From Bradyrhizobiaceae bacterium (GTDB lineage: Bacteria; Pseudomonadota; Alphaproteobacteria; Rhizobiales; Xanthobacteraceae), in NCBI GenBank assembly GCA_020544565.1, contig CP078014.1:2296016-2360015 (forward strand): DNA of 64,000 bases. Direction: 5' to 3'. The notes below the pieces were generated by a model. The model made no database searches. It saw only the letters and a program-made list of their open reading frames with translations, and was not told where the DNA came from. Shown in pieces: positions 57,704 to 64,000 of the stretch. A program made the position numbers and the translations under genes. How positions within the stretch are numbered: the stretch's first letter is position 1; the number at the start of each line of letters is the position of its first letter.

Positions 57704-58015
57704 GCAAGAGACGACGCGACGATCCAAACGCAGGTGAAAATCGCGTGACATCCGTCGCCAACTCCGTTTGCGCCGGTTGAAGATCTTTCCCCACCGACAC
57801 TGACGCAAACGCTCAAGCCCGTCCGGCCTCTGCGCAGGGCGGGGTTTTGTTTGGGGCGCTGCTACGCGCACGACGTCGTCCCCGCGCCGGCGGGGACCCA
57901 TAACCACCACACGTTCAATGAGCCAGAGCGGTCGAGCGAATCTTTGTAAGCGCCACGACGGGAAATATGGGTCCCCGCCGGCGCGGGGACGACACAGCAT
58001 TTGTGGCGCTATTGC
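57704..58015. other. Intergenic region with an inverted repeat pair
   Basis: 312 bases between convergent genes without a supported gene. The right half is the inverted repeat pair at 57872-57995. The left half (57704-57871) shows nothing recognisable. Confidence 0.5.
57872..57995. repeat. Inverted repeat pair (empty form of the GIY-YIG-cassette family)
   Basis: Left arm 57872-57900 and right arm 57968-57995, complementary over at least 24 bases (gtcgtccccgcgccggcgggg). The 67-base centre starts taaccaccacac, like the centre of the pair at 53583, and codes for nothing. It ends 20 bases from the glyS stop. Confidence 0.85.
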
Positions 58016-60400
58016 TTAGTCCTGAATCTTCGAGAAATCCGCCACCGCGCGCGTCGCGTCGCGGATTTCATTCAGCAGCTTCAGGCGGTTCTCGCGCACC
58101 GCCTTATCGTCGTCGTTGACCTTGACCTTGTCGAAGAAGGCATCGACGGCGGGCCGCAGCTTGGCCAAGGCGGTCATGGCCGTGGCAAAGTCTTCCTTTG
58201 CCACGGCCGCGCCGGCCTCGGTTTTGACCTGCGCGATGGCGGCGGCGAGCGCCTTTTCCTCGTCAAGCCTGAACAGCGAGGCATCCGGCGCGCCGGTGAA
58301 CGCGCGCTTGTCCTTCTTCTCCTCGATGGCGAGAATGTTCGAGGCGCGCTTGGTGCCGGCGAGCAGGTTCTTGCCGTCGTCGGTCTCGAGGAACTTGCCG
58401 AGCGCCTCGACGCGGCGCACGACCATCAACAGATCGTCCTGCATGGCACCTGATGGCCTGACGGTCTCGCTCCCCTCCCCCTTGCGGGGAGGGGTCGGGG
58501 GTGGGGGCGCATCGGACCCCTGAGCCCGTGGCTCACCCCCCTCCCCAACCCTCCCCCGCAAGGGGGGAGGGAGTTCACCCGCAGCAAACACCGCATCGAC
58601 GAGGTCATGCCGCGCGCCCTGCTCACGCAACTGCACCTTGAGACGGTCGGCGAAGAAGGAGAGAAGGTCATCTCCGATTCCGTCATGCCCGCGCTTGTCG
58701 CGGACATCCACGTCTTTCTTTTCTTTAGCCAAGGCGTGGATGGCCGGAACAAGTCCGGCCATGACGCCCGCGTGTGAGGCTGCAATCTGTTTCAGCCGCA
58801 GACGAAGACCATTGTCGATCACCAGCCTGATCACCCCCAGCGCCGCGCGCCGCAGCGCATAGGGGTCCTTGCTCCCCGTCGGCTTCTCGTCGATGGCCCA
58901 GAAGCCGACCAGCGTGTCGAGCTTGTCGGCCAGCGCCACCGCGATCGCGACCGGATCGCTCGGCACGCGATCGCCCGGGCCCTGCGGCTTGTAGTGATCC
59001 TCGATCGCCGCCGCGACCGAGGCATCCTCGCCAGCGGCCTGCGCGTAATAGCGGCCCATCAGGCCCTGCACCTCGGGGAATTCGCCGACCACCTCGGTGA
59101 GCAGGTCCGCCTTGGCGAGCTTCGCCGCGCGCTTGGCCTTGTCCACGTCCGCGCCGACCAGCGGCGCGATCTCGGCGGCAAGCCGTTCGATGCGCGCGAT
59201 GCGCTCCGCCTGGGTGCCGAGTTTCTCGTGAAACACGATGTGTTCGAACTTCGGCAGCCGGTCTTCGAGTTTCGTCTTCAGATCGGTCTCGTAGAAGAAC
59301 TTGGCGTCCGACAGCCGCGCGCGGATGACGCGCTCGTTGCCCGCGACGATGGCGCCGCCGCCGTCGCTCGCCTCGATGTTGGCGGTGAGGATGAAGCGGT
59401 TGGCGAGTGTTCGCCCCTCCTCCTTGCGGGGAGGGGTCGGGGGTGGGGGTCCGTCGAGCATCTGAGCCTGTTGCTCCCCCCCCTCCCCAACCCTCCCCCG
59501 CAAGGGGGGAGGGAGAGAAGAGGTGCTCACCACGAAACACTTCTGGTTGTTGCGGATGGTGGCGCGGATCACTTCACCGGGGATCGACAGGAAGCTTTCG
59601 TCGAACGACCCCATCAGCACCACCGGCCATTCGACCAGGCCCGCGACCTCGTCGAGCAGCACCGGATCCTCGATCAGTTCATAGCCCTGCGCGAACGCCA
59701 GCTCCTTGGCGTCTTCGAGGATGATGTTCCTGCGCCGCTCCGGATCGAGCACCACCTTCGCCGCTTCCAGCTTGCTGACATAGTCATCGAAGCGGCGCAC
59801 GCTGAATTCGGCGGGCGCCATGAAGCGGTGGCCGCGCGTGGTCTGTCCGGCCTGGATGCCGGCGACATCGAACGCCACGATGTCCGGATCCTCGGTCTCC
59901 GGGCCGAAGGTCGCGACGATCGAATGCAGCGGCCGCACCCACGTCAGCGCGCCGGGCTTGGCCGAGCGCTCGCCCCAGCGCATCGATTTCGGCCACGGGA
60001 AGGTGCGGATGACCAGCGGAATGATCTCCGCGATCACGTCGATGGCGGGACGGCCCGCCTTCTCCATCAGCGCGATGTAGAAATCGCCCTTGGGGTCGCG
60101 CTGGATCTTGGCTTCGTCGAGCGAGGCCAAGCCAGTCGCTTTCAGGAAGCCCTGCACCGCGGCGTCCGGCGCGCCGACCTTCGGCCCCTTGCGCTCCTGC
60201 TTGAGGTCCGGCTGACGCACCGGGATGCCATGCACGGTGAGCGCGAGGCGGCGCGGCGTCACGAACGCCTTCGCGCCCTCGTAGACCAGCCCTTCGGCGA
60301 CGAGCTTGTCGGTGACCATCTTGCGCAGGTCGTCCGCCGCCTTCGCCTGCATGCGCGCGGGAATTTCTTCGGAGAACAGTTCGAGCAGAAGATCGGGCAT
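58016..60400 (-). CDS. glyS: Glycyl-tRNA synthetase beta subunit with three in-frame palindromic inserts
   Basis: With GlyQ forms the tetrameric enzyme that charges tRNA-Gly. The start at 60400 gives [18 protein letters not shown], the family N-terminus; the C-terminus is the DALR-like anticodon-binding domain. The protein has 794 residues against about 690 in E. coli. The extra length comes from palindromic repeats read through in frame: residues about 296-329 ([13 protein letters not shown]...[12 protein letters not shown]), 545-573 ([16 protein letters not shown]...RGHDG) and 609-643 ([13 protein letters not shown]...PTPPRKGEG). The flanking protein sequence continues normally on each side, so the gene should still work. 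glyQ lies upstream, separated by a DUF559 gene. Confidence 0.96.
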   Translation of the reverse strand: MPDLLLELFSEEIPARMQAKAADDLRKMVTDKLVAEGLVYEGAKAFVTPRRLALTVHGIPVRQPDLKQERKGPKVGAPDAAVQGFLKATGLASLDEAKIQRDPKGDFYIALMEKAGRPAIDVIAEIIPLVIRTFPWPKSMRWGERSAKPGALTWVRPLHSIVATFGPETEDPDIVAFDVAGIQAGQTTRGHRFMAPAEFSVRRFDDYVSKLEAAKVVLDPERRRNIILEDAKELAFAQGYELIEDPVLLDEVAGLVEWPVVLMGSFDESFLSIPGEVIRATIRNNQKCFVVSTSSLPPPLRGRVGEGGEQQAQMLDGPPPPTPPRKEEGRTLANRFILTANIEASDGGGAIVAGNERVIRARLSDAKFFYETDLKTKLEDRLPKFEHIVFHEKLGTQAERIARIERLAAEIAPLVGADVDKAKRAAKLAKADLLTEVVGEFPEVQGLMGRYYAQAAGEDASVAAAIEDHYKPQGPGDRVPSDPVAIAVALADKLDTLVGFWAIDEKPTGSKDPYALRRAALGVIRLVIDNGLRLRLKQIAASHAGVMAGLVPAIHALAKEKKDVDVRDKRGHDGIGDDLLSFFADRLKVQLREQGARHDLVDAVFAAGELPPPLRGRVGEGGEPRAQGSDAPPPPTPPRKGEGSETVRPSGAMQDDLLMVVRRVEALGKFLETDDGKNLLAGTKRASNILAIEEKKDKRAFTGAPDASLFRLDEEKALAAAIAQVKTEAGAAVAKEDFATAMTALAKLRPAVDAFFDKVKVNDDDKAVRENRLKLLNEIRDATRAVADFSKIQD
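58470..58573. repeat. Palindromic element inserted in frame in glyS (third insert)
   Basis: Inverted pair: left 58470-58507 (ctcccctcccccttgcgggg...), right 58534-58573 (...cccgcaaggggggagggag). Same family as 59414-59515 and the arms at 60451 and 60855. Read from the minus strand without a stop, it adds about 35 residues between AVFAAG and the [16 protein letters not shown] segment. Confidence 0.9.
58681..58766. repeat. 'cgtcatg' palindromic pair inserted in frame in glyS (second insert)
   Basis: Left unit 58681-58712 and right unit 58735-58766, each 32 bases and inverted to one another with a few mismatches; cores gcgcttgtcgc and ccggaacaagtccgg. Same family and architecture as 44488-44577. 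It adds about 29 residues, [16 protein letters not shown] and following, before the [15 protein letters not shown] segment. Confidence 0.9.
59414..59515. repeat. Palindromic element inserted in frame in glyS (first insert)
   Basis: Inverted pair: left from 59414 (cccctcctccttgcggggagg...), right 59474-59515 (...cccgcaaggggggagggag). It has the same orientation and reading frame as the element at 58470, giving [16 protein letters not shown]...[12 protein letters not shown]. It sits between [11 protein letters not shown] and [17 protein letters not shown]. Confidence 0.9.
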
Positions 60401-60405
60401 GCGAG

Positions 60406-60819
60406 CTACTTTCCTCCCCGCACGGTTTCGTGCCCGTCTTGAGGGCACAACTCCCCTCCCCCTTGCGGGGAGGGGTCGGGGGTGGGGGTCAGCGTATTCT
60501 GAATGGCAACAAGCACGCCGTCGATGTTGCTCAACACGTCATGATTCCAGAAACGCAAAACCCGATACCCTCTCTGTTCAATCTGCCGCGTCCGGTCCCT
60601 ATCCGCGACGCTTTCCGAATGTTGTCCGCCATCCAGTTCGATCACGAGCCTCGCCCGACGGCTGACGAAATCGACAATGAAGCGGCCGATCACGGCCTGA
60701 CGGCGGAAATGCGAGCCGATCAGCGTGACGTCATGGCGAAGCCGATGCCATAGCACCCGCTCGGCCTCGGTCGGCTGCTTACGCATGCGATGCGCAAACT
60801 GTCGCTGACGATCGTCCAT
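60406..60819 (-). CDS. DUF559 (Vsr-like endonuclease fold) protein inside a palindromic repeat pair
   Basis: A 137-residue DUF559 protein. Family patterns: [16 protein letters not shown] near 13-28, [30 protein letters not shown] (about 38-67), and [14 protein letters not shown] near 83-96. D50 with E61-x-D63 and Q66 form the PD-(D/E)XK-like site, so the nuclease centre looks whole. Function of these small stand-alone proteins is unknown. The start is the ATG at 60819 ([15 protein letters not shown]). Its last 28 residues ([14 protein letters not shown]...) are encoded by the repeat arm at 60451. It interrupts the usual glyQ-glyS order and lies five bases before glyS. Confidence 0.88.
   Translation of the reverse strand: MDDRQRQFAHRMRKQPTEAERVLWHRLRHDVTLIGSHFRRQAVIGRFIVDFVSRRARLVIELDGGQHSESVADRDRTRQIEQRGYRVLRFWNHDVLSNIDGVLVAIQNTLTPTPDPSPQGGGELCPQDGHETVRGGK
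60451..60490 (+). repeat. Repeat arm at the 3' end of the DUF559 gene
   Basis: A 40-base element (ctcccctcccccttgcgggg...gtgggggtc) whose reverse complement occurs at 60855-60894 with 39 of 40 bases identical. It lies inside the DUF559 coding end. Same family as the in-frame glyS inserts. Confidence 0.92.
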
Positions 60820-60854
60820 GGTCCGGGATTGAAGCACACAGGCCAATGCCTGTG

Positions 60855-60894
60855 GACCCCCACCTCCGACCCCTCCCCGCAAGGGGGAGGGGAG
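60855..60894 (-). repeat. Repeat arm 5' of the DUF559 gene
   Basis: Inverted partner of 60451-60490 (39/40). It stands 35 bases upstream of the DUF559 start and 17 bases from the glyQ stop, so the DUF559 unit is cleanly bracketed (about 444 bases from 60451 to 60894). Confidence 0.92.
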
Positions 60895-60911
60895 CATGGG
60901 CATTGTGCTGC

Positions 60912-61844
60912 TCACGCCGTCCGTCCCGCTTCGGTATGCACCCATGCCTCGCCGCAGGCTTTCGCCAGTTCGCGCACGCGCAGGATGTAGCTCTGCCGTT
61001 CGGTGACGGAGATGACGCCGCGCGCATCGAGCAGGTTGAACACGTGGCTGGCCTTGATGCACTGGTCGTAGGCCGGCAGCGCCATCAGATGTGCTTCGCG
61101 CTTGCCGTCCTTCCAGCCGGCGTCGAGATATTTGCGACAGGCGGCTTCGGCCATTTTGAACTGCTCGAACAGCATCGTCGTGTCGGCGTGCTCGAAATTA
61201 TGCCGCGAATATTCCTGCTCGGCCTGCAGGAACACGTCGCCATAGGTCACCTTCTCCGCGCCGTCGCGGCCGTTGAAGTTGAGGTCGTAGACGCGATCCA
61301 CGCCCTGCACATACATGGCGAGGCGTTCCAGGCCATAGGTGAGTTCGCCGGCCACCGGCGCGCATTCGACGCCCGCCACCTGCTGGAAATAGGTGAACTG
61401 CGACACCTCCATGCCGTCGCACCAGCACTCCCAGCCGAGCCCCCACGCGCCGAGCGTCGGGCTCTCCCAGTCGTCCTCGACGAAGCGCACGTCATGCAGG
61501 TGCAGATCGATGCCGATAGCCTCCAGCGATTTCAGATAGAGGTCCTGGATGGCCGGCGGCGACGGCTTCAGGATCACCTGGAACTGGTAGTAGTGCTGGA
61601 GGCGGTTGGGGTTCTCGCCGTAGCGGCCGTCCTTGGGGCGGCGCGACGGCTGCACATAGGCCGCGTTCCACGACCGCGGCCCGAGCGCGCGCAGCGTCGT
61701 CGCCGGGTGGAAGGTGCCCGCGCCCACCTCCATGTCGTAGGGCTGGAGGATGACGCAGCCATGGTCGGCCCAATAGCGCTGCAGCGTCAGGATCAACCCC
61801 TGGAACGAACGTTCGGGGCGCATATGCGGAGGCAGGGAATCCAT
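60912..61844 (-). CDS. glyQ: Glycyl-tRNA synthetase alpha subunit
   Basis: The catalytic alpha subunit of the bacterial alpha2-beta2 glycyl-tRNA synthetase. 310 residues. Class II motifs: [43 protein letters not shown] (about 13-55), [35 protein letters not shown] (about 62-95), [20 protein letters not shown] near 137. The ATG at 61844 gives [17 protein letters not shown]. Normally glyS follows directly; here a DUF559 cassette intervenes. Confidence 0.97.
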   Translation of the reverse strand: MDSLPPHMRPERSFQGLILTLQRYWADHGCVILQPYDMEVGAGTFHPATTLRALGPRSWNAAYVQPSRRPKDGRYGENPNRLQHYYQFQVILKPSPPAIQDLYLKSLEAIGIDLHLHDVRFVEDDWESPTLGAWGLGWECWCDGMEVSQFTYFQQVAGVECAPVAGELTYGLERLAMYVQGVDRVYDLNFNGRDGAEKVTYGDVFLQAEQEYSRHNFEHADTTMLFEQFKMAEAACRKYLDAGWKDGKREAHLMALPAYDQCIKASHVFNLLDARGVISVTERQSYILRVRELAKACGEAWVHTEAGRTA

Positions 61845-62103
61845 CGGAGATCTTTGGAAAATGGGGGCTGGACGATTTGCGCCGGACCGTATCGGCGCGG
61901 CCCCGCGGAATCAAGGCGATGACGACACCCGCAGGCGGCGATCCGGCCCGGCGGCACGGTTTTCGGCCTCAAAAGATTTTCTTAACCGCATTGGCGGACA
62001 GCGCGGCCCGATCCGCACTTTGTTAGCAACTCGCCGCTACCTGTGATCCCCGTCAAAACGGACCGCCGGATCAACCGGCGGCGGGATGTCGACAGGGACG
62101 ACC

Positions 62104-62190
62104 ATGCTTGCCTTCCAGATCATCGCCGCGGCGGCCATCATGGCCGCGCTGTGCCTCATCACTATCAGCAGCGCCCGCCGGCTCGGCTGA
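62104..62190 (+). CDS. Small membrane peptide, 28 residues (tentative)
   Basis: ATG CTT GCC ... TGA encodes MLAFQIIAAAAIMAALCLIT then ISSARRLG: one hydrophobic helix followed by a basic tail, the layout of a single-pass small membrane protein. A purine-rich AGGGA lies five bases upstream. It stands alone in a 350-base gap between divergent glyQ and convergent sppA-linked genes. Real but short; could be chance. Confidence 0.45.
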   Translation: MLAFQIIAAAAIMAALCLITISSARRLG

Positions 62191-62196
62191 GCGGGC

Positions 62197-62379
62197 TCAG
62201 CCCGGCCGGTAGGTTCCGCTGGCCGGGTCGCGGCGCAGCGTGCGAATGCCGGCGGGATCGTTGATCCGCGCCTCCCGCGCCTCGTCCAGTTCCCGGTTGA
62301 TGCGCCGGCCCTCGCGCAGGGCGGCGCGCACCAGCACTGCGCCCCCGACAAATCCGGCCACGATCAGAACAATCGGCAT
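62197..62379 (-). CDS. Small membrane protein, 60 residues, downstream of sppA
   Basis: MPIVLIVAGFVGGAVLVRAA then LREGRRINRELDEAREARINDPAGIRTLRRDPASGTYRPG: one N-terminal helix and a charged cytoplasmic tail with repeated Arg/Glu, predicted helical. GGAGG six bases upstream of the ATG at 62379 is a strong start signal. It begins 14 bases after the sppA stop, so it is the second gene of that operon. Unknown function. Confidence 0.8.
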   Translation of the reverse strand: MPIVLIVAGFVGGAVLVRAALREGRRINRELDEAREARINDPAGIRTLRRDPASGTYRPG

Positions 62380-62393
62380 GGCTTCCCTCCGCC

Positions 62394-63278
62394 TCACAAT
62401 CCGTAACGCGCCCACAGCGCGCGTGTTTCCAGCGCCGAGATCAGGTCGTCGGAAAATCCCGCGGCTCCCGGCAGCGCCGCGCCGGCCCCCGGCTTGCGGC
62501 CGGTGAGATTCGCCAGCAGGCCGCTCGGCGGGGCGACCACCGGCATCAGTACCTTGTCGCCGTAGCGGGCGCGCAGCACCGTGCGCAGGTCGCCGATGGC
62601 GTCGGCGAGGCCGAGCTTCACCGCCCGCTCGCCGGCCCAGTATTCGCCGGTGAACAGATAGTCGCCTTCGCCCTTGAGGCGCGCGCCGCGGCTGTCCTTC
62701 ACGAGCTGGATGAAGGTGTCGTGGATGTCGCGCTGGATCGCCTTCAGCCGCGCCACATCGTCGGGATTTTCCGGCAGGAACGGATCGAGCTGCGACTTGT
62801 AGTCGCCGGATGTATAGATCCTGCGCTCGATGCCGACCTTCTTGATCAACTCCGTGAATCCGAAGGTGCCGCCGACCACGCCGATCGAGCCGACGATCGA
62901 GGACGGGTCGCAGAAAATCTCGTCGCCGGCGCAGGCGATCATGTAACCGCCCGACGCCGCGACATCCTCCACGAACACCAGCACGCGCAGCTTCTTCTCG
63001 GCGGCCAGTTGCCGGATGCGCAGATAGATTTCGCGGGACTGCACCGGCGAGCCGCCCGGCGAATTGATCACCAGCGCCACCGCTTTTGCGCCCCGGGTGG
63101 AAAAAGCTTTGTCGAGCAGCTTGGCCACGCCGGCAAGCGACAGGCCGGGCCGCAGTGGCGTTACCGCCCCGATCGCCCCCGACAGGCGAACCACCGGCAC
63201 CACCGGAACGCCGCGCAGACGCACTGGGAGGAGCTGCCTCAGCCTCATCACAAGATCGTTGGGGTCGCGGTCGGCCAT
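62394..63278 (-). CDS. Signal peptide peptidase SppA-like S49 protease
   Basis: A 294-residue S49-family serine protease, the short SohB/SppA-type form. The catalytic serine lies in VAASGGYMIACAGDEIFCD near 108 and the lysine in IYTSGDYKSQLDPFLPENP near 160 (Ser/Lys dyad). GGSPVQSREIYLRIRQL and VGSIGVVGGTF are family patterns. No N-terminal signal or membrane helix is evident, so it may act on the cytoplasmic face. The start at 63278 has AGGA seven bases upstream. It leads an operon with a 60-residue membrane protein. Confidence 0.92.
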   Translation of the reverse strand: MADRDPNDLVMRLRQLLPVRLRGVPVVPVVRLSGAIGAVTPLRPGLSLAGVAKLLDKAFSTRGAKAVALVINSPGGSPVQSREIYLRIRQLAAEKKLRVLVFVEDVAASGGYMIACAGDEIFCDPSSIVGSIGVVGGTFGFTELIKKVGIERRIYTSGDYKSQLDPFLPENPDDVARLKAIQRDIHDTFIQLVKDSRGARLKGEGDYLFTGEYWAGERAVKLGLADAIGDLRTVLRARYGDKVLMPVVAPPSGLLANLTGRKPGAGAALPGAAGFSDDLISALETRALWARYGL

Positions 63279-63506
63279 GGAACGTTCCTGCATTCACGGT
63301 TTATTATTCGATAACTGGCACTGAGGAGATGGGTTGGTTCGGCGAAGATTAACCCTCTTGGCAGCGGAATGGACCCTAAACATTTGACCTGACAAGTCTT
63401 TCCCGCTCGGCCCTCGGGGCGTGCGGGAAAGACCGGAAAACTGGAACGCGCCTTGCTTCGCAACCGTCATCATCGGTTGCAGCGGCGCAGCCCGGAAGGT
63501 GACGAA

Positions 63507-63605
63507 ATGAAGATCTCCCTCTTGATGGTGCTGACCTGTGCCCTTTTTGCGGCGCTCCACTTCACCGCCGCGCCGGCGAGCGGTCGCAAGCCGGCATCGC
63601 ACTGA
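63507..63605 (+). CDS. Small exported peptide, 32 residues (tentative)
   Basis: Encodes MKISLLMVLTCALFAALHFT followed by AAPASGRKPASH, which looks like a signal peptide and little else. GGAAGGT stands six bases upstream of the ATG, a good ribosome binding site. It overlaps the 3' end of the convergent methyltransferase gene by 44 bases, which lowers confidence. Confidence 0.45.
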   Translation: MKISLLMVLTCALFAALHFTAAPASGRKPASH

Positions 63606-64000
63606 CGGGCAGCGCTGCCTGTCCGCCGAGCACCGCCCGCGCCGCGGCGCTGCTGTGTCCCTCGCCGTCGCCCAGCACCAGGGGCGGATGCAACACCAGC
63701 GGCGCACGCCCGCCCTTGACTGCCCGCACCAGCACCCGGATCGCCGGCGACGCCACCTCGGGATGGACCGGGATCACCTCCACGCTACCAAGGCCACGAT
63801 CGAGAGCGCCGAGAACGTCCGCAAGACCGTCGGCGCGCCAGATCAGCGACACCACCCCGCCGGGCCGCAGCACGCGGCGTGCGGCGTGAACCCATGCCGC
63901 CAGCGTATCCACTGTGGCCATATGCGCGGCCTGCCGCCCCGGATCGGGCGAGGCGCGATGGCGCGCGGGATCGTTGAACGGCGGATTCATCAGCACCATG
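63562..64000 (-). CDS. TrmN6-like tRNA/rRNA adenine-N6 methyltransferase (5' end beyond window)
   Basis: The C-terminal 146 residues or so of a class I SAM methyltransferase of the tRNA1(Val) A37 N6 type. It enters the window with VLMNPPFNDPARHRASPD, the NPPF motif of adenine-N6 methyltransferases, and goes on with VDTLAAWVHAARRVLRPGGVVSLIWRADGL and VIPVHPEVASPAIRVLVRAVKGGRAPLVLHPPLVL, as in that family. The SAM-binding N-terminal part is off the right edge. The ATG at 63999 is internal, not the start. Confidence 0.88.
   Translation of the reverse strand, partial: MVLMNPPFNDPARHRASPDPGRQAAHMATVDTLAAWVHAARRVLRPGGVVSLIWRADGLADVLGALDRGLGSVEVIPVHPEVASPAIRVLVRAVKGGRAPLVLHPPLVLGDGEGHSSAAARAVLGGQAALPVSAMPACDRSPARR

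Noticed and set aside
57878..58000. Rho-independent terminator for glyS formed by the repeat arms
   Set aside because: The hairpins are strong but lack a T run on the glyS side; they match the dispersed repeat family instead.
60406..61062. 218-residue form of the DUF559 protein
   Set aside because: The extra 81 residues come from reading through the repeat arm and antisense of glyQ; the domain begins at the ATG at 60819.

Overview
The window is a gene-dense, GC-rich stretch of an alphaproteobacterial chromosome. The gene families, their order (for example serC next to serA, and TIGR02301, DUF1236 and DUF3096 proteins) and the palindromic repeats with 'gtcgtccccgcg...' and 'gagcattttcgagcgaag' cores point to the Bradyrhizobium / Rhodopseudomonas / Nitrobacter / Afipia group. 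That placement is inferred from sequence style, not from a database search. No prophage, insertion sequence with a transposase, plasmid or CRISPR array is visible. The content is mostly housekeeping, with many small independent transcription units on both strands.

Layout. 1-12.5 kb: purA (cut by the window edge), two EamA exporters, a TctC-type binding protein, a GIY-YIG nuclease cassette, serA and serC, a GST, a phosphatase, fabI, a third EamA transporter and a CNNM/CorC protein. 12.5-24.8 kb: ilvD, a hydrolase, a CbpA-like DnaJ, pdxH, an SDR, ohr, a LigD-like protein without a ligase domain, corA, tandem L,D-transpeptidases and an extensin-like protein. 24.8-36.4 kb: an acyl-CoA ligase, a DUF1499 protein, an MBL hydrolase, glutaryl-CoA dehydrogenase, a ribB with a degenerate RibA domain, a CPA2 antiporter, MgtC, a DUF2147 protein, pcaHG and an I78-like protein. 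36.6-50.1 kb: tRNA-Pro(CGG), Sua5, an FAD dehydrogenase with a GNAT, an SRAP protein, Nudix, dihydroorotase, the ygfZ-tag-HD operon, a tyrosine phosphatase-like protein and a DUF2339 giant membrane protein. 50.1-64 kb: an AcuI-like reductase, a SleB-type hydrolase, ppdK, glyQ / DUF559 / glyS, sppA and a TrmN6-like methyltransferase (cut by the window edge).

The most unusual layer is the repeats. Short palindromic elements occur throughout as inverted pairs. One pair (about 30 bp arms, 28/30 identical) encloses only a 100-residue GIY-YIG nuclease gene. A second, unrelated pair (40 bp arms, 39/40 identical) encloses only a 137-residue DUF559 nuclease-fold gene, placed between glyQ and glyS. Empty pairs of the first family occur twice more without a gene. 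Pairs of the second family have entered glyS twice in frame, and a third palindromic family has entered it once, so GlyS carries about 100 extra residues. This suggests, as inference, that small nucleases of two folds are tied to the spread of palindromic repeats, in the way RAYT transposases are tied to REPs, and that the elements can be tolerated as in-frame protein inserts, like Rickettsia palindromic elements.
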